Shown here piece after piece: positions 15,490-22,255 of a stretch of 64,000 bases of DNA. The notes under the pieces were generated by a model. The model was given only the letters and a program-made list of their open reading frames with translations. It was not told where the DNA came from and searched no databases. Numbering within the stretch: the stretch's first letter is position 1; every line of letters begins with the position of its first letter. The stretch covers positions 62,001 through 126,000 of the forward strand of contig JANXYU010000010.1 in the NCBI GenBank assembly GCA_025355855.1, read 5' to 3'. Origin of the DNA: Actinomycetota bacterium (GTDB lineage Bacteria; Actinomycetota; JAHEXW01). The translations under genes and the position numbers were made by a program.

Positions 15490-16320
15490 ATGCTATTAGA
15501 CACCTACATCCCAGCCGCATTCATCTTTCTCTACGGGCTGGCCATTGGCAGCTTTCTGAATGTGGTCATCTTTCGGCTGCCGCGCCACCAAGGGATAGCC
15601 AAAGGCGGCAGCGCTTGCCCGGGTTGCGGCAACGCGATAAAGTGGTACGACAACATTCCTGTCCTGAGCTATATCATTCTGCGAGGAAAATGCCGGGCTT
15701 GCGGCACACGCATCTCTCCTCGATACCCGGTGGTCGAATTATTAACAGCCGTGCTGTTGACGGCGATCTATTTTCAACTAGTCTGGATCGGTTCACCGTA
15801 CGGGGGCCTGGAGCCGGCTTGGACCGCGGCCTGGATTCTGCGATTGCTGGCTTACCTCTGGTTTGGCGCCGCGTTGATTGCTTGCGCCTTTATCGACGCC
15901 GAGCATCGCATTATTCCTAACCGGATCGTCTTTCCAACGTTCGTTATCGGCTTAGTCCTTTTGTTAGGCGCCAATTATCATGCTTGGACTCGGATGTTGC
16001 TAGGCATTCTCGCCGGCGGCGGCATTCCGCTCTTGCTGTTATTGCTGAGCCCACTATTGCTAAAACGGCAAGGCATGGGCATGGGCGACGTCAAACTGGG
16101 CGCGACAATGGGTTTGTTTCTGGGGTGGCAGCTGGTATTGCTGGCCATCTTTTTCGCCAGTTTGTTCGGATCGTTCTATAACTTACCAAAGATGTTCGGC
16201 GGCCCCGAAAAGCGCCGTCAGGTTTTCCCTTTTGGACCGTTCCTGGCTATTGGCGCGCTCACCGCTTTCTTCGTAGGAATGCCGATCATCACCTGGTATC
16301 TAGGCCTATTCAGCCTATAG
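15490..16320 (+). CDS. Prepilin peptidase/N-methyltransferase (A24 family)
   Basis: 276 residues from the ATG at 15490. A GTG at 15433 would place the terminator of the preceding gene inside the coding sequence and is rejected. About eight membrane segments. The N-terminal domain has the paired CPGC and CRAC zinc motifs of bifunctional PilD enzymes. The catalytic aspartates are in FIDAEHRIIP and GMGMGDVKLGA. It cleaves type IV pilins and is a plausible processor of the TadE-like protein at 3136-3549, although Tad systems often use a shorter enzyme. No ribosome-binding site or promoter is evident between the terminator and the start, so the start is less certain than the product. Confidence 0.9.
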   Translation: MLLDTYIPAAFIFLYGLAIGSFLNVVIFRLPRHQGIAKGGSACPGCGNAIKWYDNIPVLSYIILRGKCRACGTRISPRYPVVELLTAVLLTAIYFQLVWIGSPYGGLEPAWTAAWILRLLAYLWFGAALIACAFIDAEHRIIPNRIVFPTFVIGLVLLLGANYHAWTRMLLGILAGGGIPLLLLLLSPLLLKRQGMGMGDVKLGATMGLFLGWQLVLLAIFFASLFGSFYNLPKMFGGPEKRRQVFPFGPFLAIGALTAFFVGMPIITWYLGLFSL

Positions 16321-16343
16321 TTATCGGTGTGTCGCTTTACTTC

Positions 16344-16378
16344 CATTGCGAGGAGCGCAAGCGACGCAGCGACCTCCC
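16344..16378. repeat. CATTGCGAGG-type dispersed repeat, intergenic copy
   Basis: The segment starts CATTGCGAGGAGCGCAAGCG, continues with a GACGCAGC core and ends ACCTCC. GAGG and CCTC arms can pair. Related copies are inside divIVA (25178-25221, 25658-25702), inside ecfA (56872-56915) and in the spacer at 28806-28868. Confidence 0.75.
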
Positions 16379-16389
16379 GGTTGCCTTTC

Positions 16390-16504
16390 CCCTCTAAAAA
16401 TGCAGAGATGCCTTATAAGCCTTGGAGCAGACAGCCGAGCAACATGGGGGTGTTGCGCGGTTCCAGGTGGCGTTTAAGACATCTCCGCTGTAGGGTTTTG
16501 AGAG
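16390..16504 (-). ncRNA. Candidate structured RNA: long irregular hairpin
   Basis: Read on the minus strand, 5' CTCTCAAAA pairs with TTTTTAGAG, GCGGAGATG with CATCTCTGC (9 pairs, one G-U), TCTTAAACGCC with GGCTTATAAGG (9 of 11), TGGA with TCCA, and CCGCGCAACA with TGTTGCTCGG around a CCCCCA loop. Together these form one interrupted hairpin of about 115 bases preceded by a promoter and a LexA box. The shape resembles 6S-type RNAs, but no family is recognised and a small open frame crosses the same segment. Confidence 0.5.
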
Positions 16505-16511
16505 CGAACAT
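16413..16511 (-). CDS. Possible 32-residue basic/hydrophobic peptide under LexA control
   Basis: An ATG at 16511 lies inside the LexA box with AAAGG 8 bases upstream. The frame runs 32 codons to TAA: basic first half (KTLQRRCLKRHLEPR) and hydrophobic second half (MLLGCLLQGL). Size and composition recall SOS-induced membrane peptides, but the frame coincides with an RNA hairpin, so it may be fortuitous. Confidence 0.3.
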   Translation of the reverse strand: MFALKTLQRRCLKRHLEPRNTPMLLGCLLQGL

Positions 16512-16518
16512 CTGTTCG
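16505..16518 (-). promoter_or_regulatory. LexA (SOS) box
   Basis: CGAACAGATGTTCG on the minus strand matches the Gram-positive LexA/DinR consensus CGAACRNRYGTTYG at every position. It lies at about +5 to +18 of the predicted transcript, a position suited to repression. It can also form a small hairpin. Confidence 0.6.
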
Positions 16519-16528
16519 CCTTTATTCA

Positions 16529-16557
16529 ATGATACCAGATAGACAATTCTGTTGCAA
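16529..16557 (-). promoter_or_regulatory. Promoter of the orphan transcript
   Basis: Minus strand: TTGCAA (16557-16552), 17-base spacer, TATCAT (16534-16529), with TG one base before the -10 (extended -10). It lies just past the fba stop codon and points away from fba into the spacer that holds the hairpin. Confidence 0.6.
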
Positions 16558-16565
16558 TACTGTTT

Positions 16566-17423
16566 TTACGCTTTGTCGTCGCTGCCGAACAGGCGTATCT
16601 TCCTTTCTACTACCTTTTGTACCGCCTCTATCCCCAGCGGCATGTATTTATAAGGGGTGACGTTATCCGGATCATCGGCAAACTCGAGTTTCAACCCGTC
16701 ATGGAAGGCGATGCGCAGCTCGGTGCTCACATTGATCTTCGATACACCTAGCTCGATGGCTCGCCGTATTTGATCCGCCGGGATACCCGAGCCGCCGTGC
16801 AGTGAAAAATATGTCGTGACGCGTCCCGTTATCTCAGCCAAACGATCGAAATCGAGTGTCGGCGGGTTCTTATAGACACCGTGGATGTTGCCTATGGCCA
16901 CCGCCAAAACGTCGACTTTGGTCGCCTCGACAAAAGCGACCGCCTCATCCGGAACGGTCAACGTGTCGGGTGAGATCTTAATTTCTTCCGCGTGCGACTC
17001 GGACGCGCCGGTGATGTGGCCGATTTCGCCCTCCACCAGCAATCCTTTCTCATGCGCCAGCGCAACGACTTGTTTGGTAAGGCTGACGTTCTCGGCATAT
17101 GGCAACGCCGAGCCATCCAGATGGATGGATGTGTAACCGGCCTCAATGGCCTGACGGGCTTGTTCTAAATGTTTGCCATGGTCCAGATGCAGGACAACCG
17201 GGACAGCCACTGTTTCAGCTAGTGCTTTGACCTCAGCGAACGATATTGCGGGTGACATATACCCCATTTCGCCCTCGGACGTTTCGATAATCACAGGAGC
17301 GTTGAGTTTCTCCGCCGCCGCGATAATCGCTTTCGAGACCTCGAGCAGAGATGTATTGAAAGCGCCGATGGCGTAACGACCGGCGCGCGCCTTCTTATAC
17401 AGTTCAGCAGACGTTACCAGCAT
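16566..17423 (-). CDS. fba: Class II fructose-bisphosphate aldolase family protein
   Basis: A 285-residue protein. Metal and substrate sites are visible in HLDHGKHLEQA, EGEIGHITG, NIHGVYK and SLHGGSGIP, and a phosphate loop in KINVSTELR. It fits the class II (zinc) aldolases, including tagatose-bisphosphate aldolases, and the exact sugar cannot be settled from sequence. AAAGGAG precedes the ATG. It lies downstream of a PfkB-family kinase in the same direction, a pairing that supports phosphorylation of a sugar phosphate followed by aldol cleavage. Confidence 0.9.
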   Translation of the reverse strand: MLVTSAELYKKARAGRYAIGAFNTSLLEVSKAIIAAAEKLNAPVIIETSEGEMGYMSPAISFAEVKALAETVAVPVVLHLDHGKHLEQARQAIEAGYTSIHLDGSALPYAENVSLTKQVVALAHEKGLLVEGEIGHITGASESHAEEIKISPDTLTVPDEAVAFVEATKVDVLAVAIGNIHGVYKNPPTLDFDRLAEITGRVTTYFSLHGGSGIPADQIRRAIELGVSKINVSTELRIAFHDGLKLEFADDPDNVTPYKYMPLGIEAVQKVVERKIRLFGSDDKA

Positions 17424-17451
17424 ATTAGTCTCCTTTTTTGAGCGAGGGTTT

Positions 17452-18468
17452 TTATACGAGCGTTTTTACCTTAATGTCTTTGTAACGCGCGGCCAGTTGC
17501 TCGGCGGCCGCAACGGTCAAAGAGCCGGCATGCGCTCCATCATTGGCGACTACGGAAGCGGCATTTGCCGAGGCCAGCCGCAGCGCCTCCGCGACGTCAC
17601 CGGCGGTGTGGACTAGCCCGGCTACGTAGGCGGCGCCGAACGCGTCGCCCGCCCCAGTCGTGTCAATCACTCTGGCCGGATAGGCTGGCATGAAGTAGAT
17701 TCTATCGCCAGTGGCCGCGTATACGCCGGCGGCTCCGTCCGTGATTACTACGTGACGCGCTCCCCAGCCCCGCATCGAGCCCAGGAGATCGGGAATCATC
17801 CCCGTTGCCGCGCTTGCGTCAGCCGAGTGAACAAGTTCAGCGGCTTCTCTGCGATTAACTATCAAGACATGAGCGGCAGCGATCAGACCGCGCAAAGCCG
17901 GGTAGCCAGCGGCGATTTGAGTCGCCCCTGGATTTAAAACAAGCTGGATGGAATCGGCCAGCACCTTGGCTTCAATTTGCGGCAACAACTCGGTCGAAGC
18001 GCCGATCAATGAGGTCAGATAGAGCCAGCGGGTATCGATGCCAGCCAGGTTATCTATCGTCAGGCCCGCCCCGGCTCCAGGATAGTGAAACAGGACATGG
18101 TCTGCTCCAGGCACGGTTATAACGAAAGAAAGGCCGGTGTGCAAAGTACGGTCTCTCTCGACATAGCGGTGGTCGACGTGCCGCTTGGCCATTTCCTCCA
18201 GCAAAACGTCTCCGGTTCCTTCGCTGCCTATGCGAAAAGCGGCGGCCACGTTTAAGTCCATTTTTGCCAGAGCGAGCGCCGTGTTCAGCGCTCCGCCGCC
18301 ATACGAGAACGCAGCGTCGTTGGTCACTATCTTTGCGCCGTACTCGAATCCGAGATAGAGAGGACTGGCCGACCCAGCTGGCGGGCCGGACAAGACCTTG
18401 CCCTCTGTGACGCGAAAGAAGATGTCCCGAGTTCCGGTTCCGATGGTTACAAAATCAAACACACTCAT
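17452..18468 (-). CDS. PfkB-family carbohydrate kinase
   Basis: A 338-residue ribokinase-fold protein. YGGGALNTALALAKM is the first family signature (about residue 56), and DTTGAGDAFGAAYVAGL contains the anion hole and catalytic aspartate (about 270). It precedes the aldolase by 28 bases. The substrate (for example a fructose or tagatose phosphate) is not determined by sequence. Confidence 0.88.
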   Translation of the reverse strand: MSVFDFVTIGTGTRDIFFRVTEGKVLSGPPAGSASPLYLGFEYGAKIVTNDAAFSYGGGALNTALALAKMDLNVAAAFRIGSEGTGDVLLEEMAKRHVDHRYVERDRTLHTGLSFVITVPGADHVLFHYPGAGAGLTIDNLAGIDTRWLYLTSLIGASTELLPQIEAKVLADSIQLVLNPGATQIAAGYPALRGLIAAAHVLIVNRREAAELVHSADASAATGMIPDLLGSMRGWGARHVVITDGAAGVYAATGDRIYFMPAYPARVIDTTGAGDAFGAAYVAGLVHTAGDVAEALRLASANAASVVANDGAHAGSLTVAAAEQLAARYKDIKVKTLV

Positions 18469-18480
18469 ACTCCCATGTCA

Positions 18481-18514
18481 TCTTCGTGCTCCTTGTAATC
18501 CTCGTACTCTTTCC
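18481..18514. repeat. GTAATCCTCGTACTC-type repeat, copy 1
   Basis: The segment holds CGTGCTCCTTGTAATC followed directly by CTCGTACTCTTT. It matches segments at 40250-40288 and 51650-51677 almost base for base. It fills the spacer between the acylphosphatase stop and the pfkB-type gene. Confidence 0.7.
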
Positions 18515-18515
18515 C

Positions 18516-19007
18516 TTAAAACGTATGCCTCGTCTCAAACGCCGCAAACTCGCCCGTCGACTGTTCCCAAAATACCTCTACACCGATGACGTGAGCGGCC
18601 GGCGGCCCGGTATAGGACCAATCGATCACGTGCTGGACATCCTCCTTAGGACCCTCCAGAGTGAGTTCGACCGAACCGTCCGCCCGGTTCCTCACCCAGC
18701 CGGTAAGGCCGGTGGCGCTCGCCTGCTCCTGCGCTTGGGCACGAAAGAAAACCCCTTGCACCTTGCCAGTCACAATCACCCTTGCCCTTATCGCCTGAGT
18801 TCCGCTCTTGCGTGCCTCGTAATCCTGACGGTCTTTGTCGCCCCGGCGCTTCGCTTCGTCGGGGTAATCGTCAAGATAGTCTTCGCTGTCCTGAATCTTT
18901 CGCCTCTGATCCGGAATCACGCGCTCGGAAGGCGCGGTCGGTTTGCGAACCTTCCTGTACGCTTCTAGAAAGTCCTTTTTTTTCGCTGGGTCTTTTTCTG
19001 CTTTCAT
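18516..19007 (-). CDS. acyP: Acylphosphatase with a charged N-terminal extension
   Basis: 163 residues. The C-terminal 90 form a complete acylphosphatase domain: VTGKVQGVFFRAQAQ with catalytic Arg89 and GWVRNRADGSVEL with Asn107. The first 72 residues are an uncommon, highly charged extension (KPTAPSERVIPDQRRK, then Asp/Tyr-rich). Part of it (DKDRQDYEAR) resembles translation of the neighbouring GTAATCC repeat. It would hydrolyse acyl phosphates. TATAAT lies 6 bases before the ATG, with no ribosome-binding site, so the mRNA is probably leaderless. Confidence 0.85.
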   Translation of the reverse strand: MKAEKDPAKKKDFLEAYRKVRKPTAPSERVIPDQRRKIQDSEDYLDDYPDEAKRRGDKDRQDYEARKSGTQAIRARVIVTGKVQGVFFRAQAQEQASATGLTGWVRNRADGSVELTLEGPKEDVQHVIDWSYTGPPAAHVIGVEVFWEQSTGEFAAFETRHTF

Positions 19008-19013
19008 AGCCGT

Positions 19014-19019
19014 ATTATA
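19014..19019 (-). promoter_or_regulatory. -10 box of the acylphosphatase gene (leaderless)
   Basis: Minus-strand TATAAT at 19019-19014, six bases before the ATG at 19007. The -35 region is not recognisable. Confidence 0.55.
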
Positions 19020-19113
19020 GGTTGGCTGGGGGCCAAAATGCTAAATGTTTCACATAACAAGCCGATATTATTATTAACCCCGTCGGTGGGGAATACCCGA
19101 AAGCTGGTGTACT

Positions 19114-19599
19114 ATGAAAGAAGATTATATCGAACTTAAACTTCAGTTCCTGAAGGGGCAAGTCGAGATCAAAGACAGCAAGGATCCCGATTTCCCGGAT
19201 GGCCAGTATCAGTCATATTCCCGTCTGGTGCGCAAGGTCGGCGACAAACTCTACCTCGAGATGGTCATGTCGAATAAGAATTCGCACTTGCGTTGCCGCA
19301 AGTGCAAACGGCGCATTCCGCTGTTCTATCCTTTTGGTTACGTCTACAAGCAAATTGCCTGCAGCGAGGGCGAATCGATCGTAGTCTGCCTTGACTGCAT
19401 GAGCAAAACAGCCGACCGCGAGATGTCCGCGTTTATCATGACCTACGGTCAGGCTGACCTGCCCCCTAGCTGTGACAATTGTCCGGACAAAAATGACCCG
19501 GCCACCTGCCCCGTTAAACAGAAATGGGACAAGATAGGCGGCGAAGTCACGGAAGAGATTGAGACGTTCTTAGACGAGAGGGAACGAAAAAAGCGTTAA
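19114..19599 (+). CDS. Cysteine-rich protein of unknown function
   Basis: A 161-residue soluble protein. The N-terminal half is basic and beta-like (DYIELKLQFLKGQVEIKD). Two cysteine pairs, CRKC (about residue 60) and CLDC (about 92), and a further CDNC with a nearby Cys (about 126-137), suggest zinc or another metal centre. The C-terminus is a charged helix. No known family is recognised. It is divergent from the acylphosphatase gene and followed by strong hairpins. Confidence 0.65.
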   Translation: MKEDYIELKLQFLKGQVEIKDSKDPDFPDGQYQSYSRLVRKVGDKLYLEMVMSNKNSHLRCRKCKRRIPLFYPFGYVYKQIACSEGESIVVCLDCMSKTADREMSAFIMTYGQADLPPSCDNCPDKNDPATCPVKQKWDKIGGEVTEEIETFLDERERKKR

Positions 19600-19613
19600 G
19601 ACGTCTAGACAAC

Positions 19614-19648
19614 GGACGGCCGGGTTTCGGGGAGGTTCCCGGCCGCCC
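19614..19648 (+). terminator. GC-rich hairpin after the cysteine-rich gene
   Basis: Eleven-base arms GGACGGCCGGG and CCCGGCCGCCC (one mismatch) separated by 13 bases. No T-run follows, so it may be an mRNA 3' structure rather than a complete terminator. Confidence 0.45.
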
Positions 19649-19657
19649 TACTTTGGC

Positions 19658-19708
19658 GGAGAGCTTGCTGGTGCGCGCGAAAGCGTCCGGCGAGCTCTCT
19701 TCCTTTTG
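19658..19708 (+). terminator. Rho-independent terminator candidate
   Basis: GAGAGCTTGC pairs with GCGAGCTCTC (one mismatch) across an inner hairpin, followed by TTCCTTTT. It lies between the plus-strand cysteine-rich gene and the convergent rluD. Confidence 0.6.
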
Positions 19709-19718
19709 CAGGGATTCC

Positions 19719-20642
19719 TTAGCGGTTTAGTCTCGCTAAGGCTGCCGTCAGGTCGGCGGGCAGGTCGTCTTGAAAACGTAGCCGCTCGCCGGTCAGCGGG
19801 TGGTTGAACGTTATGCCGGAGGCATGCAGAAATTGCCGTTTCAGACCTAGCGCCGCGTCGGCCTTTTCGCCGCCCCCATAAAGCGGATCCCCCGCAACCG
19901 GATGCCCAAGATGCAGCATGTGGACACGGATCTGGTGGGTCCGTCCGGTCATTAATGAAATCTCTATTAGCGTATAGCCTTTGAGCCGTTCAATCACGCG
20001 CCAGCGAGTTTCTGCCGACCGGCCTCGTTTCGGCGCCACAGCCATTTTTTTGCGGTCCTTGGGGTGCCGGCCGATCGGTTCGGTGATTACCCCGCTGTCC
20101 GCGGGCAATTTGCCACGCACAAGAGCGGTATACGTCTTCGCGATCGTCCGACTCTTTAGTTGATTGGATAGGCCGTGGTGCGCGGCGTCGGTCTTAGCGA
20201 CCAATATCAGCCCTGAGGTGTCTTTATCCAGACGATGCACGATACCCGGGCGATCTGTGCCGCCGACCCCGGACAAACCTCGAGTATGACTCAACAAAGC
20301 GTTAACCAGCGTTCCGGAGGGGTGGCCCGGTGCCGGATGTACGACCAGTCCGGCCGGCTTGCTCAGGACTATCATGTCGTCGTCCTCGAATTTGATTTCT
20401 AAGGGTATGTCTTGCGCGGTCATTGAGGACTCGGTCGGCTCGGGTATCTGGATTTCCAGAATCATGCCGCCCGCGGGCAGATCCGCTTTGGCAGCCGGAC
20501 GGCCATCCAATTGAACCATTTCAAGGTCAACGAGTTTCTGAATGCGGGCGCGTGATAAACCGGAATGCCGGGACGCCAGAACGTCTAATCGCTCACCCGA
20601 CTCCTCAGCGGTAATCTTAAAGCGCAGACGCTCGACGGCCAC
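19719..20642 (-). CDS. rluD: RluA/RluD-family 23S rRNA pseudouridine synthase
   Basis: A 307-residue protein: N-terminal S4 domain (about 12-60) and catalytic domain with HRLDKDTSGLILVAK (catalytic Asp near residue 145) and GRTHQIRVHMLHLGHPVAGD. The start is GTG, 2 bases after the lgt stop. Downstream of lspA and lgt, as in many Gram-positive genomes. The exact uridine targets cannot be read from sequence. Confidence 0.92.
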   Translation of the reverse strand: MAVERLRFKITAEESGERLDVLASRHSGLSRARIQKLVDLEMVQLDGRPAAKADLPAGGMILEIQIPEPTESSMTAQDIPLEIKFEDDDMIVLSKPAGLVVHPAPGHPSGTLVNALLSHTRGLSGVGGTDRPGIVHRLDKDTSGLILVAKTDAAHHGLSNQLKSRTIAKTYTALVRGKLPADSGVITEPIGRHPKDRKKMAVAPKRGRSAETRWRVIERLKGYTLIEISLMTGRTHQIRVHMLHLGHPVAGDPLYGGGEKADAALGLKRQFLHASGITFNHPLTGERLRFQDDLPADLTAALARLNR

Positions 20643-20644
20643 AG

Positions 20645-21403
20645 CTATAGAGAATGGGTCTGGCGGCGGCGGATCAGCAGAAAAAGCGCGACAGCGAAGA
20701 GCGCGACACTTATCAACTGCGCGAACGTGAATATGCCAAACAGATGCCAGGTCGCGAACCGCGCGAACTCAATGAAAAAGCGACCGACGCTGTAGAGCAA
20801 AATGTAGACCAAAAAGATGGAGCCGTCCTTCCTAAAACTCTTTCCGCGCTCGAGCCAGCCATAGATAATACCAAACATCGCCAGCGCCCAAAGCATCTCG
20901 ACAAGCTGGGTCGGTAGGTATCGTCCGGCGTAACCGTTGCCTACGAAATGCAAAGCCAGCGGTGAATTACTGGCGATACCGTAGCAGCAGCCGTTCAAAA
21001 AGCAACCGACGCGTCCGATGGCTGTGCCGATGGCCAGCGGAGCGGCGACGCAGTCCGCCAGCTGGATGACGTTAAGGTTGCGAACACGCCCCATGACGTA
21101 CATGGCGATTCCGCCCCCCAGAAGGCCGCCGTAAAAGATCAGGCCGCCCTTCCAGATAGCCAAGATATCACCAGGCGCCTTCGCGTAATAATCGGCCCAG
21201 TGGGCAACCACAAAGAACAGTCTAGCGCCGACCAGGGCACCGACCGCTACGGCCAGCACTAAGTCGTAGGCGATATCCGGATCCATGCCTCGTTTGGCCA
21301 TCTCGCGCCGCATGAAATAGAGGCCAACCAGAAAGGCTAAGGCCAGCATCACCCCAAATGACGTGACGGTAACCCCGCGCAGATTAAACAGAATCGGGTG
21401 CAT
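20645..21403 (-). CDS. lgt: Prolipoprotein diacylglyceryl transferase
   Basis: A 252-residue, seven-helix membrane protein with the Lgt signature GRVGCFLNGCCYG (about residue 130), the N-terminal YFMRREMAKRG and late VGRFFIEFAR motifs. It transfers diacylglycerol to the lipobox cysteine, matching the lipoproteins encoded here (PstS and the two DUF4352 proteins). It overlaps lspA by 20 bases. Confidence 0.95.
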   Translation of the reverse strand: MHPILFNLRGVTVTSFGVMLALAFLVGLYFMRREMAKRGMDPDIAYDLVLAVAVGALVGARLFFVVAHWADYYAKAPGDILAIWKGGLIFYGGLLGGGIAMYVMGRVRNLNVIQLADCVAAPLAIGTAIGRVGCFLNGCCYGIASNSPLALHFVGNGYAGRYLPTQLVEMLWALAMFGIIYGWLERGKSFRKDGSIFLVYILLYSVGRFFIEFARFATWHLFGIFTFAQLISVALFAVALFLLIRRRQTHSL

Positions 21404-21863
21404 CAGGCTCTTCCTTTCCCGGGTTGCGCCGGATATCGACGATCATGGCGATGATAAGCAGGATCACGCCGGAAACAATGGCGGAATCAGCTACGTTAAA
21501 GACGGGAAAATGGGTGACGTGCACAAAATCCGTCACCCAGCCCAAGCTGACGCGGTCGATCAGGTTCCCTATGGCGCCGCCTAATTCCAAACCTAACGCG
21601 ACATTAAACCACGCGTTCGATTCCTTGGTTTGCAGATAATAGAACAATATGAGGCCGATGGCAATTACTGTCGCGATGACGAATAAAGGTTGACGGTGCG
21701 AAAACAAACCGAAAGCGGCGCCGGTGTTGCGTACGTAGGTCAACTGTAGCCAGCCGTTGATAAGCGGAATGGTCTGGCCTTGTTCCAAAGCCGCCCGCAA
21801 AGCGAACTTCGACGCTTGGTCTGCCGCTAGGACAAAGCCCGCTACCCCTAATAGCCAATACAT
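21384..21863 (-). CDS. lspA: Lipoprotein signal peptidase II
   Basis: 159 residues from the ATG at 21863, which overlaps the upstream TAA stop (TAATG). A frame extending to 21956 lies over the TraR/DksA gene and is rejected. Four membrane helices; the catalytic aspartates are in NLIDRVSLGWVTDF and FNVADSAI, with YVRNTGAAFGLF also conserved. It cleaves diacylglyceryl-modified prolipoproteins. Confidence 0.95.
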   Translation of the reverse strand: MYWLLGVAGFVLAADQASKFALRAALEQGQTIPLINGWLQLTYVRNTGAAFGLFSHRQPLFVIATVIAIGLILFYYLQTKESNAWFNVALGLELGGAIGNLIDRVSLGWVTDFVHVTHFPVFNVADSAIVSGVILLIIAMIVDIRRNPGKEEPDAPDSV

Positions 21864-22255
21864 TACCTTTTGCTTTCCTCGGCCGTTTTGCAGGCCAGGC
21901 AAAGGTTGGCATACGAAACAGCTTTCAAACGAGCCGGGTCGATAGCGCCGCCGCAACGATCACAAACCCCATAGGTGCCGCTGCTCAGTTTGGCAATCGC
22001 TATCTCGACCTTGGCCAGCATGTCTTTGATGTTGTTTTCCAGTGTTAGGTCGCGCTCCCGTTCAAAACGGGCGTTACCATTGTCAGCCGGATGCTCGCCG
22101 TGGGCTGTCTCCCCGCTCATGTCCGACTGCAACATCTCGAGGTTACCCTCGTTAATCTCTTTGAGTTCAGCCAGGAGCGTCGCTTTCTCCTGGTTCAGCC
22201 GGGCCAGATACGTCTCATGCATCTTAGCTTCGGTTTCTTTGCTCGGTTCCATCAT
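21863..22255 (-). CDS. DksA/TraR-type zinc-finger protein
   Basis: A 130-residue protein with a helical N-terminus (about 8-80) and a four-cysteine zinc finger: CDRCGGAIDPARLKAV and LCLACK. It contains the TYGVCDRCG motif of the DksA/TraR/YteA group. Family members bind RNA polymerase through the secondary channel, though the Gram-positive YteA type is less studied. It overlaps both ileS (4 bases) and lspA (1 base). Confidence 0.85.
   Translation of the reverse strand: MMEPSKETEAKMHETYLARLNQEKATLLAELKEINEGNLEMLQSDMSGETAHGEHPADNGNARFERERDLTLENNIKDMLAKVEIAIAKLSSGTYGVCDRCGGAIDPARLKAVSYANLCLACKTAEESKR

Noticed and set aside
16340-16380. CRISPR or tandem array
   Set aside because: The repeats in the window are dispersed singly and palindromic, not regularly spaced with unique spacers, and no cas gene is present.
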